Assembly: GCF_001507645.1 (NCBI RefSeq) | Contig: NZ_CP013909.1 | Location: 4,030,001-4,094,000, forward strand | DNA length: 64,000 nt | Source of the DNA: Hymenobacter sedentarius | GTDB lineage: Bacteria; Bacteroidota; Bacteroidia; Cytophagales; Hymenobacteraceae | Direction: 5' to 3' | Shown here: positions 17,263 through 24,745 of the stretch, one piece after another | How positions within the stretch are numbered: position 1 is the stretch's first letter | How the letters are laid out: every line of letters begins with the position of its first letter | Made by a program: the position numbers and the translations under genes | The notes under the pieces: generated by a model | What the model saw: only the letters and a program-made list of their open reading frames with translations | What the model was told of the DNA's origin: nothing | The model's database searches: none

Positions 17263-18153
17263 ATGAGCAAGCATTTGCTGAATCTTCCCGTTGCCCTGGC
17301 CACCGCAGTTACGCTGCTGGCGGCTCCTTCTGCCCAAGCCCAAATCACGACGCCGCAGGCCAGCCCCAAAAGCACCGTTACGCAGCGCGTGGGCCTGACT
17401 GACATTACCATTGTGTACTCCCGCCCCAGCCTGAAAGGTCGGGCCGTGTTTGGCGACAAAACGCCGTTGGCTCCCCTGGGCCAGCGCTGGCGCACGGGCG
17501 CCAATGCCACCACCAGCATCAAGTTCTCGGATGATGTGACCATTGACGGCAAAAAAGTACCCGCCGGCGAGTACGGCATCTACACCATTCCCCGCGCCAA
17601 CGAGTGGACGGTGGTGCTGAACAAAAGCCTGAAGCAGGGCGCCGACGTGGAAGGCTTCAAGGAGGACCAGGACGTGGCCCGCCTCACCGTGAAGCCCTAC
17701 AAAGTGGCCAGCAAAGTGGAGACCTTCACCATCAACTTCGCGGATATCACCCCCGGCACCGCCAACGTAGCCATGGAATGGGCCAACACCGGCGTCAAGT
17801 TCAAAATCACGGCTGACGTAGACAGCAAGGTGATGGCGCAGATTGACGAGAAAATCACCAAAAACGCCAACCCCTCGGCCAACGACCTCGCGGCGGCCGC
17901 CGTGTACTACCTCGACAACAACAAGGACCTGAAGCAAGCCTTGGCCTGGATGGAAAAAGCCAACGCCACCGATGCCAAGTACTGGAACCTGAACACCGAA
18001 GCTAAAATCCGGCTCAAGATGAAGGATTATGCCGGTGCTACCAAGGCTGCCGAAGCCTCGAAGAAAGCCGCGCTGGCGGCCACGCCGCCCAACGGTGAGT
18101 ACGTGAAAATGAACGAAGAACTGATGGCAGAAGCCAAGAAGGCCGGCAAGTAA
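17263..18153 (+). CDS. Exported DUF2911 protein
   Basis: This 296-residue protein has a signal peptide ending at PSAQAQ. Residues 30-180 match the DUF2911 pattern: ITIVYSRPSLKGRAVFGD, PLGQRWRTGANATTSIKF and KKVPAGEYGIYTIP. Such proteins are common single-copy exported proteins of Bacteroidota, without assigned function. The C-terminal 100 residues (ANDLAAAAVYYLDNNKDL, WMEKANATDAKYW, AGATKAAEASKKAA) form helical TPR-like repeats. The gene is followed by a strong bidirectional terminator. Confidence 0.85.
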   Translation: MSKHLLNLPVALATAVTLLAAPSAQAQITTPQASPKSTVTQRVGLTDITIVYSRPSLKGRAVFGDKTPLAPLGQRWRTGANATTSIKFSDDVTIDGKKVPAGEYGIYTIPRANEWTVVLNKSLKQGADVEGFKEDQDVARLTVKPYKVASKVETFTINFADITPGTANVAMEWANTGVKFKITADVDSKVMAQIDEKITKNANPSANDLAAAAVYYLDNNKDLKQALAWMEKANATDAKYWNLNTEAKIRLKMKDYAGATKAAEASKKAALAATPPNGEYVKMNEELMAEAKKAGK

Positions 18154-18213
18154 AATCACGAAGGCATTCCCCACCGGGTTTCCACTTACAGGAAACCCCC
18201 ATTTAATTATTTA

Positions 18214-18247
18214 AAAAGGCCGCAGCATAAGTGCTGCGGCCTTTTTT
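18214..18247 (+). terminator. Bidirectional terminator between DUF2911 and SDR genes
   Basis: AAAAAGGCCGCAGCA pairs with TGCTGCGGCCTTTTT around TAAG. It lies between convergent genes and has T tracts on both strands, so it can serve both. Confidence 0.85.
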
Positions 18248-18286
18248 GTGGCGGGTTGAGCTGAGGTTGGGGCAGCCCCAATGGCC

Positions 18287-19078
18287 TTAGCGCTGCGCGG
18301 GATGCAGCTGGTTGTTCATGATGGTAGCCAGCATGGAATCGGGAAGCACCAGGCTGGAGAAGAAGTTGACCTTGGCGGCCATGGTGGGCAGGCTACGGGC
18401 GCCGCCTTCCATGAGCACATCGTACCCTTCTTCGGCCACTGCCCGGGCCGATACGGTGTGCCTGGCGGCGCGGGTATTGTCGGCGTGGGCCACGTGGAAG
18501 AAGTTGGTATCGGTGTTGGGCGGGCACAGCAGCGTCATGGTAACGGCCGTCTTTTGCTGCTTGAGCTCGTGCTGCACGGCTTCGGTGAAGCTGAGCACAA
18601 AGGCTTTGGTGGCGGCGTACACGGCCTGGCAGGGGCTGGGCGTGAAAGAAGATATGGCCCCCAGCTGGAGGATTCGGCCGGAGTTGCGGGCCAGCATGTC
18701 GCGCAGGTAGAGCTTGGTGAGGTGCACCAGCGCGGACACGTTCACTTGTATCATGGCCAGTTCGGTGGCCATGTCGGTATCGGAGAAGTAGCCGGTTTCG
18801 CCAAAGCCGGCGTCGTTAACCAGGGCGTCTATCTGCAGGCCGAGCGCCGTAGTTTCGGCGTATAGCTCGGTTGGCGATTCGGGCAGGCTCAAGTCGAAAG
18901 GCAGGAGCACAATATCAATGCCCTCAAACTCCTGATGTATAAGGCGGGCCGCTTCCTTGAGCTCGTCGAGGTGGCGGGCCACCAGCACTACCCGATAATC
19001 GTCGCGGGCGAAGCACCGGGCCAGTTCGAAACCGATGCCACTTGAGGCGCCAGTAATTAATGCGGTTTGGTCGTTCAT
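18287..19078 (-). CDS. Short-chain dehydrogenase/reductase (DltE-like)
   Basis: This is a 263-residue classical SDR. The NADP-binding motif TGASSGIG is at residues 9-16, and VARHLDEL follows strand 2. NDAGFGETG stands in place of the usual NNAG, and the catalytic residues are Ser in GAISSF and YAATK. The closest relatives I know are cytoplasmic short-chain dehydrogenases of the YqjQ/DltE type with unknown substrates. It is transcribed alone; its start is well separated from upstream sequence. Confidence 0.85.
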   Translation of the reverse strand: MNDQTALITGASSGIGFELARCFARDDYRVVLVARHLDELKEAARLIHQEFEGIDIVLLPFDLSLPESPTELYAETTALGLQIDALVNDAGFGETGYFSDTDMATELAMIQVNVSALVHLTKLYLRDMLARNSGRILQLGAISSFTPSPCQAVYAATKAFVLSFTEAVQHELKQQKTAVTMTLLCPPNTDTNFFHVAHADNTRAARHTVSARAVAEEGYDVLMEGGARSLPTMAAKVNFFSSLVLPDSMLATIMNNQLHPAQR

Positions 19079-19208
19079 GGCTGTAAGAGGTTAAGTGTAA
19101 CGTTTCATACCAAAAGCAAGCAGTTACTCGTCATGCTAAGCCAAGGGAGCGGGTTACACGGGTTCCCTTGGTTGCCCGAAGCAAACAAGTGCCGCTTTAC
19201 TACAGCAA

Positions 19209-19412
19209 TTGCAGCTTGTATAATTTACACAATTTTTGTTCATTATCCGCACTTACGCTTCCCAAGAACGGCGTGAGTGGGTGCCGCCCATCATCCCTAC
19301 AAATTCATTCCAAAGACCCACTTCGCCGGTATTGGCTGCAACGCACTTTGCCAACCCGGTACAATGCCCAGGAAAGCAAAGAGGCAGCCTTTCGGCCGCC
19401 TCTTTGTGTTTT
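19209..19412 (+). ncRNA. Candidate small RNA unit: promoter-like pair and terminator without a gene
   Basis: The 366-base gap at 19079-19444 has no convincing protein. On the plus strand TTG (19209-19211) is followed after 19 bases by AATTTTTG (19231-19238), one mismatch from TAnnTTTG. A hairpin at 19377-19406 followed by TGTTTTTT forms a plus-strand terminator about 165 bases on. This could define a short untranslated RNA. The hairpin may equally be just the terminator of the convergent CocE-type gene. Confidence 0.2.
19377..19412. terminator. Terminator hairpin downstream of the CocE-type hydrolase
   Basis: CAAAGAGGC pairs with GCCTCTTTG around a G+C-rich loop. The better T tract (TGTTTTTT) is on the plus strand, while the minus strand, downstream of the CocE-type stop, reads TTTGCTTTCC. 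It probably ends the hydrolase transcript and may also act on the plus strand. Confidence 0.6.
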
Positions 19413-19444
19413 TTACCCAGCTGGATTAAGCCTTCAAGTTGTCT

Positions 19445-21370
19445 TTACAGCACTTTTACCGTGAGCTTGGAGGCGTGGGCGGGCGAATGGTAGAGCCGGT
19501 GCGTGGCGGGCTGAAAGTCGCTTTCCTCGGCCTGGTAGATGTTATCGACGTACTTCTGCGGGTTGCGGTCAACAAGCGGAAACCAGCTGCTTTGTACCTG
19601 TACCATGAGGCGGTGGCCTTTGCGGAAGGTGTGCATGAGGTCCTGCACGGTGAAGGGCACGGCCGTCACCTGGCCGGGCACGAACGGCTCGGGCTTAGCG
19701 AAGCTGTTGCGGAAGCGGCCGCGCATTACTTCGGAGCGCACCATTTGCTGGTAGCCGCCCAAGTGTACGCCCGGCAGGGTACGCGGGTCGTCGGGCGTGT
19801 TGTCGGGGTACACGTCGATGATTTTCACTACCCAGTCGGCATCGGAGCCGGTGGTGGCCACTTGCAGCAGCGCCTGAATGGGACCGGCCAGGGTGAGGTC
19901 CTCGGTGAGCACGTCGGTCTGGTAGGTGAGCACATCGGGGCGGCGGCTGGCGAAGCGCTGATCGTCGGTCATGTATTCCTTGGTCATGCCAGTGGCGGTG
20001 GCTTCGGTGAAGGGCACGGGGTGGGCCGGGTCGCTCAGGAACTGGTCAAACTCGGTGTCGGCGGTGGGCTGGTCGAAGCTGATTTTGCCGTTGGGCTGGA
20101 AGTAGATGGTGCGGTCCTGGGCGGCTTTGGGCGGCCAGGCATCAAACGTGCGCCACTGGTTGGTGCCGCTTTCAAAGACGTAGGCTTCGGCCAGTTTAGC
20201 GGGCTTGTCGTCTTTCAGGTACGATTTGAAGAACGGAGCCTCTACGTTTTGCTGGTACCAGTAGGACGGTGAAGGGCCGTAATTCACGTTGCCCAGCATC
20301 TCGCCGGTGCCGCGGGCCCAGCCGCCGTGTATCCAGGGGCCCATCACGAGGCGGTTGGCGGTGCCGGGGTTTTGCTTTTCGATGCTTTGGTAGGTGTTCA
20401 GGGCGCCAAACAAATCCTCGGCGTCGTTGAAGCCTCCCACGGTGAGCACGGCAGTTTTGATGTGGTGCAGGTGGGGCCGCAGGTTGCGGGCCTCCCAGAA
20501 GGCGTCGTAGTTGGGGTGCTGCATCAGGTCGTTCCAGAAGCCAACTTGGCCCTTGTAATAGCGGGCGTCGGCGTTTTTGAGCGGGCCCATGCGCAGAAAG
20601 AAGTCGTAGCCATCGGGGGTGCCGTGCTGGAAGGCCGGGTTCTTAACCGCCGTGGGCGCGGGCCGGGGCAGGCCGAAGCTGGCCAGAAAGTTGAAGGCGT
20701 GGGGCAGAAAAAACGCGCCGTTGTGGTGGAAGTCGTCCCAAAACCAATCGGCGATGGGCGCCTGCGGCGAGGCGGCTTTCAAGGCCTTGTGGCGGCTGAG
20801 CAGGCCGGTGGAGGTGTAGAAGCCCGGGTACGAAATACCCCACTGGCCCACGCGGCCGTTGTTCTTTGGGCCCTTCTTGAGCAGGTACTCGATGGTGTCG
20901 AAGGTATCGGTGCTCTCGTCGGTGTCGGTTTTGCCGGTGTGCTTTTCCTTCTGCGGGCGCATGTCCAGAAACTGGCCTTCCGACATGTAGCGCCCGCGCA
21001 CATCCTGAAACGCGAAAATGTACCCCTCGTGCAGCATGGTGCTGCTGGGGCTGATGTTGGTTTTGTAGCGCCCCGGCCCGTACGGCCCCACCGAGTAGGG
21101 CGTGCGGTTGAGCATGATGGGGTAGCGCACCTTATCGGCATCTTTGGGCGCGTACACCACGGTGTAGAGCTTCACCCCGTCGCGCACCGGAATCTGGTGT
21201 TCCGTCTTGGTGTAATGCTCGTGGATGTACAGCGTATCGGCGGCGGCCCGGGCGGCCGCCTCGGCATCGGTGACGGCCACGGGCTGGGGCAAGGCTTGGG
21301 CGGCGGCCCGGGTGGCCAGCAGCAGGCCCAGCAAGGCATATGCAGCGGAGCGGTAAACAGTGTTTTTCAT
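19445..21370 (-). CDS. CocE/NonD-family exported hydrolase (alpha-amino acid esterase/acylase type)
   Basis: This 641-residue protein has a signal peptide (LLGLLLATRAAAQ). Residues 55-330 form an alpha/beta-hydrolase of the S15/CocE class. The nucleophile is Ser180 in QWGISYPGFY; the acid is probably the Asp in VGGFNDAEDLFG and the His is in GPWIHGGWARG. The C-terminal jelly-roll (about 380-640) has the typical SLPYVYLTD/DWVVKIIDVYPD region (TTGSDADWVVKIIDVYPD). Relatives hydrolyse esters or amides of small acyl compounds, including glutaryl-7-ACA and alpha-amino acid esters. The natural substrate is unknown. Confidence 0.87.
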   Translation of the reverse strand: MKNTVYRSAAYALLGLLLATRAAAQALPQPVAVTDAEAAARAAADTLYIHEHYTKTEHQIPVRDGVKLYTVVYAPKDADKVRYPIMLNRTPYSVGPYGPGRYKTNISPSSTMLHEGYIFAFQDVRGRYMSEGQFLDMRPQKEKHTGKTDTDESTDTFDTIEYLLKKGPKNNGRVGQWGISYPGFYTSTGLLSRHKALKAASPQAPIADWFWDDFHHNGAFFLPHAFNFLASFGLPRPAPTAVKNPAFQHGTPDGYDFFLRMGPLKNADARYYKGQVGFWNDLMQHPNYDAFWEARNLRPHLHHIKTAVLTVGGFNDAEDLFGALNTYQSIEKQNPGTANRLVMGPWIHGGWARGTGEMLGNVNYGPSPSYWYQQNVEAPFFKSYLKDDKPAKLAEAYVFESGTNQWRTFDAWPPKAAQDRTIYFQPNGKISFDQPTADTEFDQFLSDPAHPVPFTEATATGMTKEYMTDDQRFASRRPDVLTYQTDVLTEDLTLAGPIQALLQVATTGSDADWVVKIIDVYPDNTPDDPRTLPGVHLGGYQQMVRSEVMRGRFRNSFAKPEPFVPGQVTAVPFTVQDLMHTFRKGHRLMVQVQSSWFPLVDRNPQKYVDNIYQAEESDFQPATHRLYHSPAHASKLTVKVL

Positions 21371-21482
21371 AGCAAAGCAGCTGGCTGGCCCCCACGCGGC
21401 GGCCGGAGCGAAGGTAGTAGCCGCGCTGCTAATCTGTTAGGCCAACGGGCCGGCTTATTTCCGTGGGCCAGCCCGGCGCCTG

Positions 21483-22376
21483 CTAGTGCTTCTTGCCCCT
21501 CCCCTGCAGTATCAGCAGGCGCTTCACGTTATCCACCTCTATCTCGTTGGGCTGGGTGGCCAGCACCCGCCGGATATCCTTGGCCGAGCGGCCGCCAAAA
21601 ACCACCACCGACAAGCCCGCCGCGCGGGCCTGGGCCGTTTGGTCGGGTGTTACCCGGTCGGCATCCAGCACGATGGTGTGTACTTTTTCGGACTTGGCCA
21701 GGCGGAGCCCGGTGCCGAATTCGTCGGACGCTATTTCCAGGCCGATGCGTACCTGGGGCATGGCAGCGCGCACCAGCGGGATGGTGCCAGCCTCTTGGGT
21801 GACCAGCAGCACCTGCTGCGGCGGCACATGGTAGCGGCTCAGGCTCCGGGCAATCTGCCGGATGAAGGCCGGCGTGCGGTCATGCTGGTGGCCGGCGGGC
21901 AGGCAGAGGTCGTCTTCGTGCAGGTCGAGGTGGAGGCGCGGGAAGCTGGGGCGCCGGCTCAGGCGCACCAGCAGGGTATCGAAGGTGACGGGCCGCTCGT
22001 GCTGGAACCAGTCGTAGGGCCAGCCGCCGCGGTAGCGCAGCTGCACCAGCTCGGCGGCCGGGTGCTGGCTCACGCAGCCGTGGCCGGTGCTGCTGTTTTC
22101 GAGTTTCTGGTCGTGGTAGAGCATCACCACGCTGTCCTGGCTCAGCTGCAGGTCAATTTCGGAGCCGTCGGCTCCCAGCCGCAGGGCGTGGCGCACGCCG
22201 CGCCAGCTGCTCGGGGGCCGGAAGTTGAACGGGCTGATGGGGGTAAAAAAGCCCGAGCCCGCGTGGCCCAGCACCACCAGCTTGGGATTGGCAACAGGCT
22301 TGGGGGCCGCGCAGGCGGCCAGCAACACCACAAAAAGAGCCCGGACGGCCCCGGAAAGCGCGGAGTAGTTTCTCAT
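21483..22376 (-). CDS. Glycerophosphodiester phosphodiesterase-like lipoprotein
   Basis: This 297-residue protein has a lipobox (VLLAAC) near residue 22. The GDPD layout is visible: VVLGHAGSGF, then ADGSEIDLQLSQD (E-x-D metal ligands) and VVMLYHDQKL (second His). The usual HR-G motif reads HAG here, so the Arg that normally follows the first catalytic His is absent. The barrel continues with LHLDLHEDD and IGLEIASDE and ends in FGGRSAKDIRRVL. The enzymes release glycerol 3-phosphate from glycerophosphodiesters in the envelope; activity here is uncertain because of the changed motif. Confidence 0.75.
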   Translation of the reverse strand: MRNYSALSGAVRALFVVLLAACAAPKPVANPKLVVLGHAGSGFFTPISPFNFRPPSSWRGVRHALRLGADGSEIDLQLSQDSVVMLYHDQKLENSSTGHGCVSQHPAAELVQLRYRGGWPYDWFQHERPVTFDTLLVRLSRRPSFPRLHLDLHEDDLCLPAGHQHDRTPAFIRQIARSLSRYHVPPQQVLLVTQEAGTIPLVRAAMPQVRIGLEIASDEFGTGLRLAKSEKVHTIVLDADRVTPDQTAQARAAGLSVVVFGGRSAKDIRRVLATQPNEIEVDNVKRLLILQGRGKKH

Positions 22377-22459
22377 CAAAAGGGAATGCTGGCACGCACC
22401 AGTGGCCTTCTGAACGACAAACAGCAGCCGAAGTTGGCAGGGCCAACGAATATGAGGGG

Positions 22460-23107
22460 CTACACCGCCAGCTCGGCGGGGCGGGTGGCCTGGTCCAAGC
22501 GCCCAAACAGGAACGTGAGTGCCACCACCAGCCACAGGCTGGCCCACACGTCGCTGAGGTAGTGCGCGCCCAGCACCAGCCGCCCCAGCCCAATGAGCCC
22601 CGGCAGCACCAGCAGCGGCACCCGCCAGCGCGGAAATGCCACGGCCAACGGCAAAAACAAGCTGAAATAAACGGCCGTGTGGTACGACGGAAACGAGTCG
22701 TTGTGCGGCCCAACTGCCCACAAGCCCGTGCCCGGGTATCCGCCCGCAAACTGCACTTCGGGCCGCAGGCGGTGCACGGCGCCCTTCAGCACGTTGGCCA
22801 GCACCATGCTACACTCGTGGGTGAGCAGCAGAATGAGAAACAGCGTCGCGCCGCGCCGCTTCAGCGCATACCGCCCGATGGCGAAGGCCAGCCCCAGCGC
22901 CAGAAAAATAATGGGAATGCCCACCACGTGCACCATCAGCGCATTGTGCACGGCATCGGCCGCAGCCGTAATTGAGCTAAAAAACTGCGCGGCCCAGCTC
23001 AACTGCTGCTGCGCAAACAGCGCCAGCGGCTGGTCGAGAAACAGGATAAGCAACGCACAAAACGGCAGCGTAAGGGTCGAGAAAGCAAGGAATTGGCGGA
23101 GCGTCAT
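22460..23107 (-). CDS. PAP2-family membrane phosphatase (second copy)
   Basis: This is a 215-residue protein with about six membrane segments. The motifs are KGAVHRLRPE (K-x6-RP), DSFPSYHTA (PSGH with Tyr instead of Gly) and GRLVLGAHYLSDV (R-x5-H-x3-D). It is not closely similar to the PAP2 protein near 7 kb. It lies on the same strand as the GDPD lipoprotein 83 bases downstream, and both act on phospholipid-related phosphate, so a common envelope role is possible but unproven. Confidence 0.83.
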   Translation of the reverse strand: MTLRQFLAFSTLTLPFCALLILFLDQPLALFAQQQLSWAAQFFSSITAAADAVHNALMVHVVGIPIIFLALGLAFAIGRYALKRRGATLFLILLLTHECSMVLANVLKGAVHRLRPEVQFAGGYPGTGLWAVGPHNDSFPSYHTAVYFSLFLPLAVAFPRWRVPLLVLPGLIGLGRLVLGAHYLSDVWASLWLVVALTFLFGRLDQATRPAELAV

Positions 23108-23116
23108 GCTAAATAA

Positions 23117-23190
23117 GTAGCGTGGACTCGGCGAGTCCGCGCGTGGCGGAACGTTCTTCTACCCGCACGGACTCGCCGAGTCCAGGCTAC
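23117..23190. repeat. Intergenic inverted repeat, 23-bp arms (GGACTCGGCGAGTCC core)
   Basis: The arms at 23117-23139 and 23168-23190 match in 22 of 23 positions; each contains the self-complementary core GGACTCGGCGAGTCC. The element ends 3 bases before the stop codon of aspartate kinase and fills the gap to the PAP2 start, so it may serve as its transcription end. Confidence 0.8.
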
Positions 23191-23193
23191 GGC

Positions 23194-24570
23194 TTATCCA
23201 ATGGCCTGGTTCAGGGCGACAATAGCCGCCTTGTATTCGTCCCGGCCCACTATAAATTGAATATTTACTTTGCGCAGGGCAAAGCCGGCGCTGCGGATAT
23301 TGATTCCCGCATCGGCCAGGGCGCCGGCGGCGCGGGCCAGCAGCCCAGGCTCGTCGATGTTGGAGCCGATGAGGCAAACCAGGGCCGCGTCTTCGATGGT
23401 TACCTTCTCGTACTTGGCGTTTAGCTCGTCGAGCAAGGCCGCCTGCAGGTCTTTCTGCCAGATGAGCAGCGTGATGCTGTTGGCGCTGGTTGCCTTGAAA
23501 ATGTAGCTGACGTTGAGGTCGAAGAACACCTGCATGAGGTGCAGGTCGAAGCCGGCCGTGCCCACCATCAGCGGGTCGTGGATGTCGATTATCACCACCT
23601 TATCGGTGCCGGTGATGACTTCGATGTGCTTGCGCGGGCTCACGTAGTCGCGGGTGATGAGTGTGCCGGGATGCTCGGGTTCGAAGGTGTTTTTGATGCG
23701 CAAATCGATGGCATTGATTTCGAGCGGCTTCGAGGCTTTCGGGTGAATAGCTTCCATGCCCACGTCGGCGAGCTGGTCGGCCACGTCGTAGTTGGTAAAG
23801 CCCACCGGGTGGCACCGCTCAATGCCGACCAGGTTGGGGTCGGCGGAGCAAAGGTGGTATTCTTTGTGAATGATGGCCTCCTGCGGCCGCACGGCCACGG
23901 CTATCTTGCTGAACGTCACCTCCGAATAGCCGCGGTCGAACTCGCGCATGATGCCTTCGGTGCCCTTGGTGTAGCCGGTGGCAATGCAGATGGTATTGGC
24001 GAAATCGATGCCGGAGAAGGTCTGTTTGATGCGCTCATCAATGGTGAGTGGGTGCGCGTCGTCGAAGCCGCTCAGGTCGACGAGGGTGGCGTTGACGCCC
24101 CGGTTTTGCAGGATATTCACGGAGTTGAACGCCGAATGCGACTCGCCGATGGATGCCAGGATTTCGCGGGCGGCCTGCAGGATGTTGGTGCTGTTCACGT
24201 AGCCCGACGCCAGCACGTTGGTGAGGCTTTCGAGGTAGGTCTGGGCCTGGTTGATGCGCTGCTGAATGAAGGCATCGGCCGCGGCCAGGTCGAGGCCCAG
24301 GGGCTCGTAGTGCGTGTTCAGGTCCTTGAGCTTGGTGGCCACGTCCTGCAGCGCCTGCCGAAACTCCTGGTTCTGGGTGATGTGGTGGTACACGCCGGGG
24401 GCACCGGTTTTCTTGTTCTCCAGCAGCCAGTTGGTGACGTTGGCGTAGGCCGAAACCACAAAAATGCGGTTGTATAATTCCGGTCCCTGGCGGCCGTGGA
24501 AGATGATGTTTTCTAAGACATCGGAGAAGGCGGTCATCGAGGTGCCGCCGATTTTTTCTACTGTGAGCAC
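23194..24570 (-). CDS. Aspartate kinase, monofunctional, probable GTG start
   Basis: This is a 458-residue enzyme that phosphorylates aspartate in the first step of lysine, threonine and methionine synthesis. The N-terminus reads (M)LTVEKIGGTSMTAF, corresponding to the KFGGTS substrate/ATP motif of the family. FVVSAYANVTNWL and a GYTKGTEG loop follow. The last 150 residues form paired ACT domains (VGTAGFDLHLMQVFFDL and VCLIGSNIDEPGLLARAAGAL), which usually bind feedback amino acids. I choose the GTG at 24570, because a longer frame from 24651 begins inside a palindromic repeat and would add 27 residues before the expected first strand. Confidence 0.88.
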   Translation of the reverse strand: MLTVEKIGGTSMTAFSDVLENIIFHGRQGPELYNRIFVVSAYANVTNWLLENKKTGAPGVYHHITQNQEFRQALQDVATKLKDLNTHYEPLGLDLAAADAFIQQRINQAQTYLESLTNVLASGYVNSTNILQAAREILASIGESHSAFNSVNILQNRGVNATLVDLSGFDDAHPLTIDERIKQTFSGIDFANTICIATGYTKGTEGIMREFDRGYSEVTFSKIAVAVRPQEAIIHKEYHLCSADPNLVGIERCHPVGFTNYDVADQLADVGMEAIHPKASKPLEINAIDLRIKNTFEPEHPGTLITRDYVSPRKHIEVITGTDKVVIIDIHDPLMVGTAGFDLHLMQVFFDLNVSYIFKATSANSITLLIWQKDLQAALLDELNAKYEKVTIEDAALVCLIGSNIDEPGLLARAAGALADAGINIRSAGFALRKVNIQFIVGRDEYKAAIVALNQAIG

Positions 24571-24624
24571 TGGGTAATTAGCAAAAGGCGCAGGAGCCTG
24601 AGGATGATTATTAAGACACAAAAG

Positions 24625-24717
24625 AACGTCATGCTGAGCTTGCCGAAGCATCTCTACCGGGGAAGTAATTTAATTACTCTCGTGGTAGAGATGCTTCGGC
24701 AAGCTCAGCATGACGTT
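24625..24717. repeat. Long palindromic intergenic repeat, family A, copy 1
   Basis: There are perfect 34-bp arms at 24625-24658 and 24684-24717 with a 25-base AT-rich loop. The family core is GAAGCATCTCTACC and its complement. A second copy of the same family lies at 40104-40197. It sits between the PIG-L stop and the aspartate kinase start. Confidence 0.92.
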
Positions 24718-24745
24718 TTAAAGTAAGTCAGCCGTGATAGTGGTA

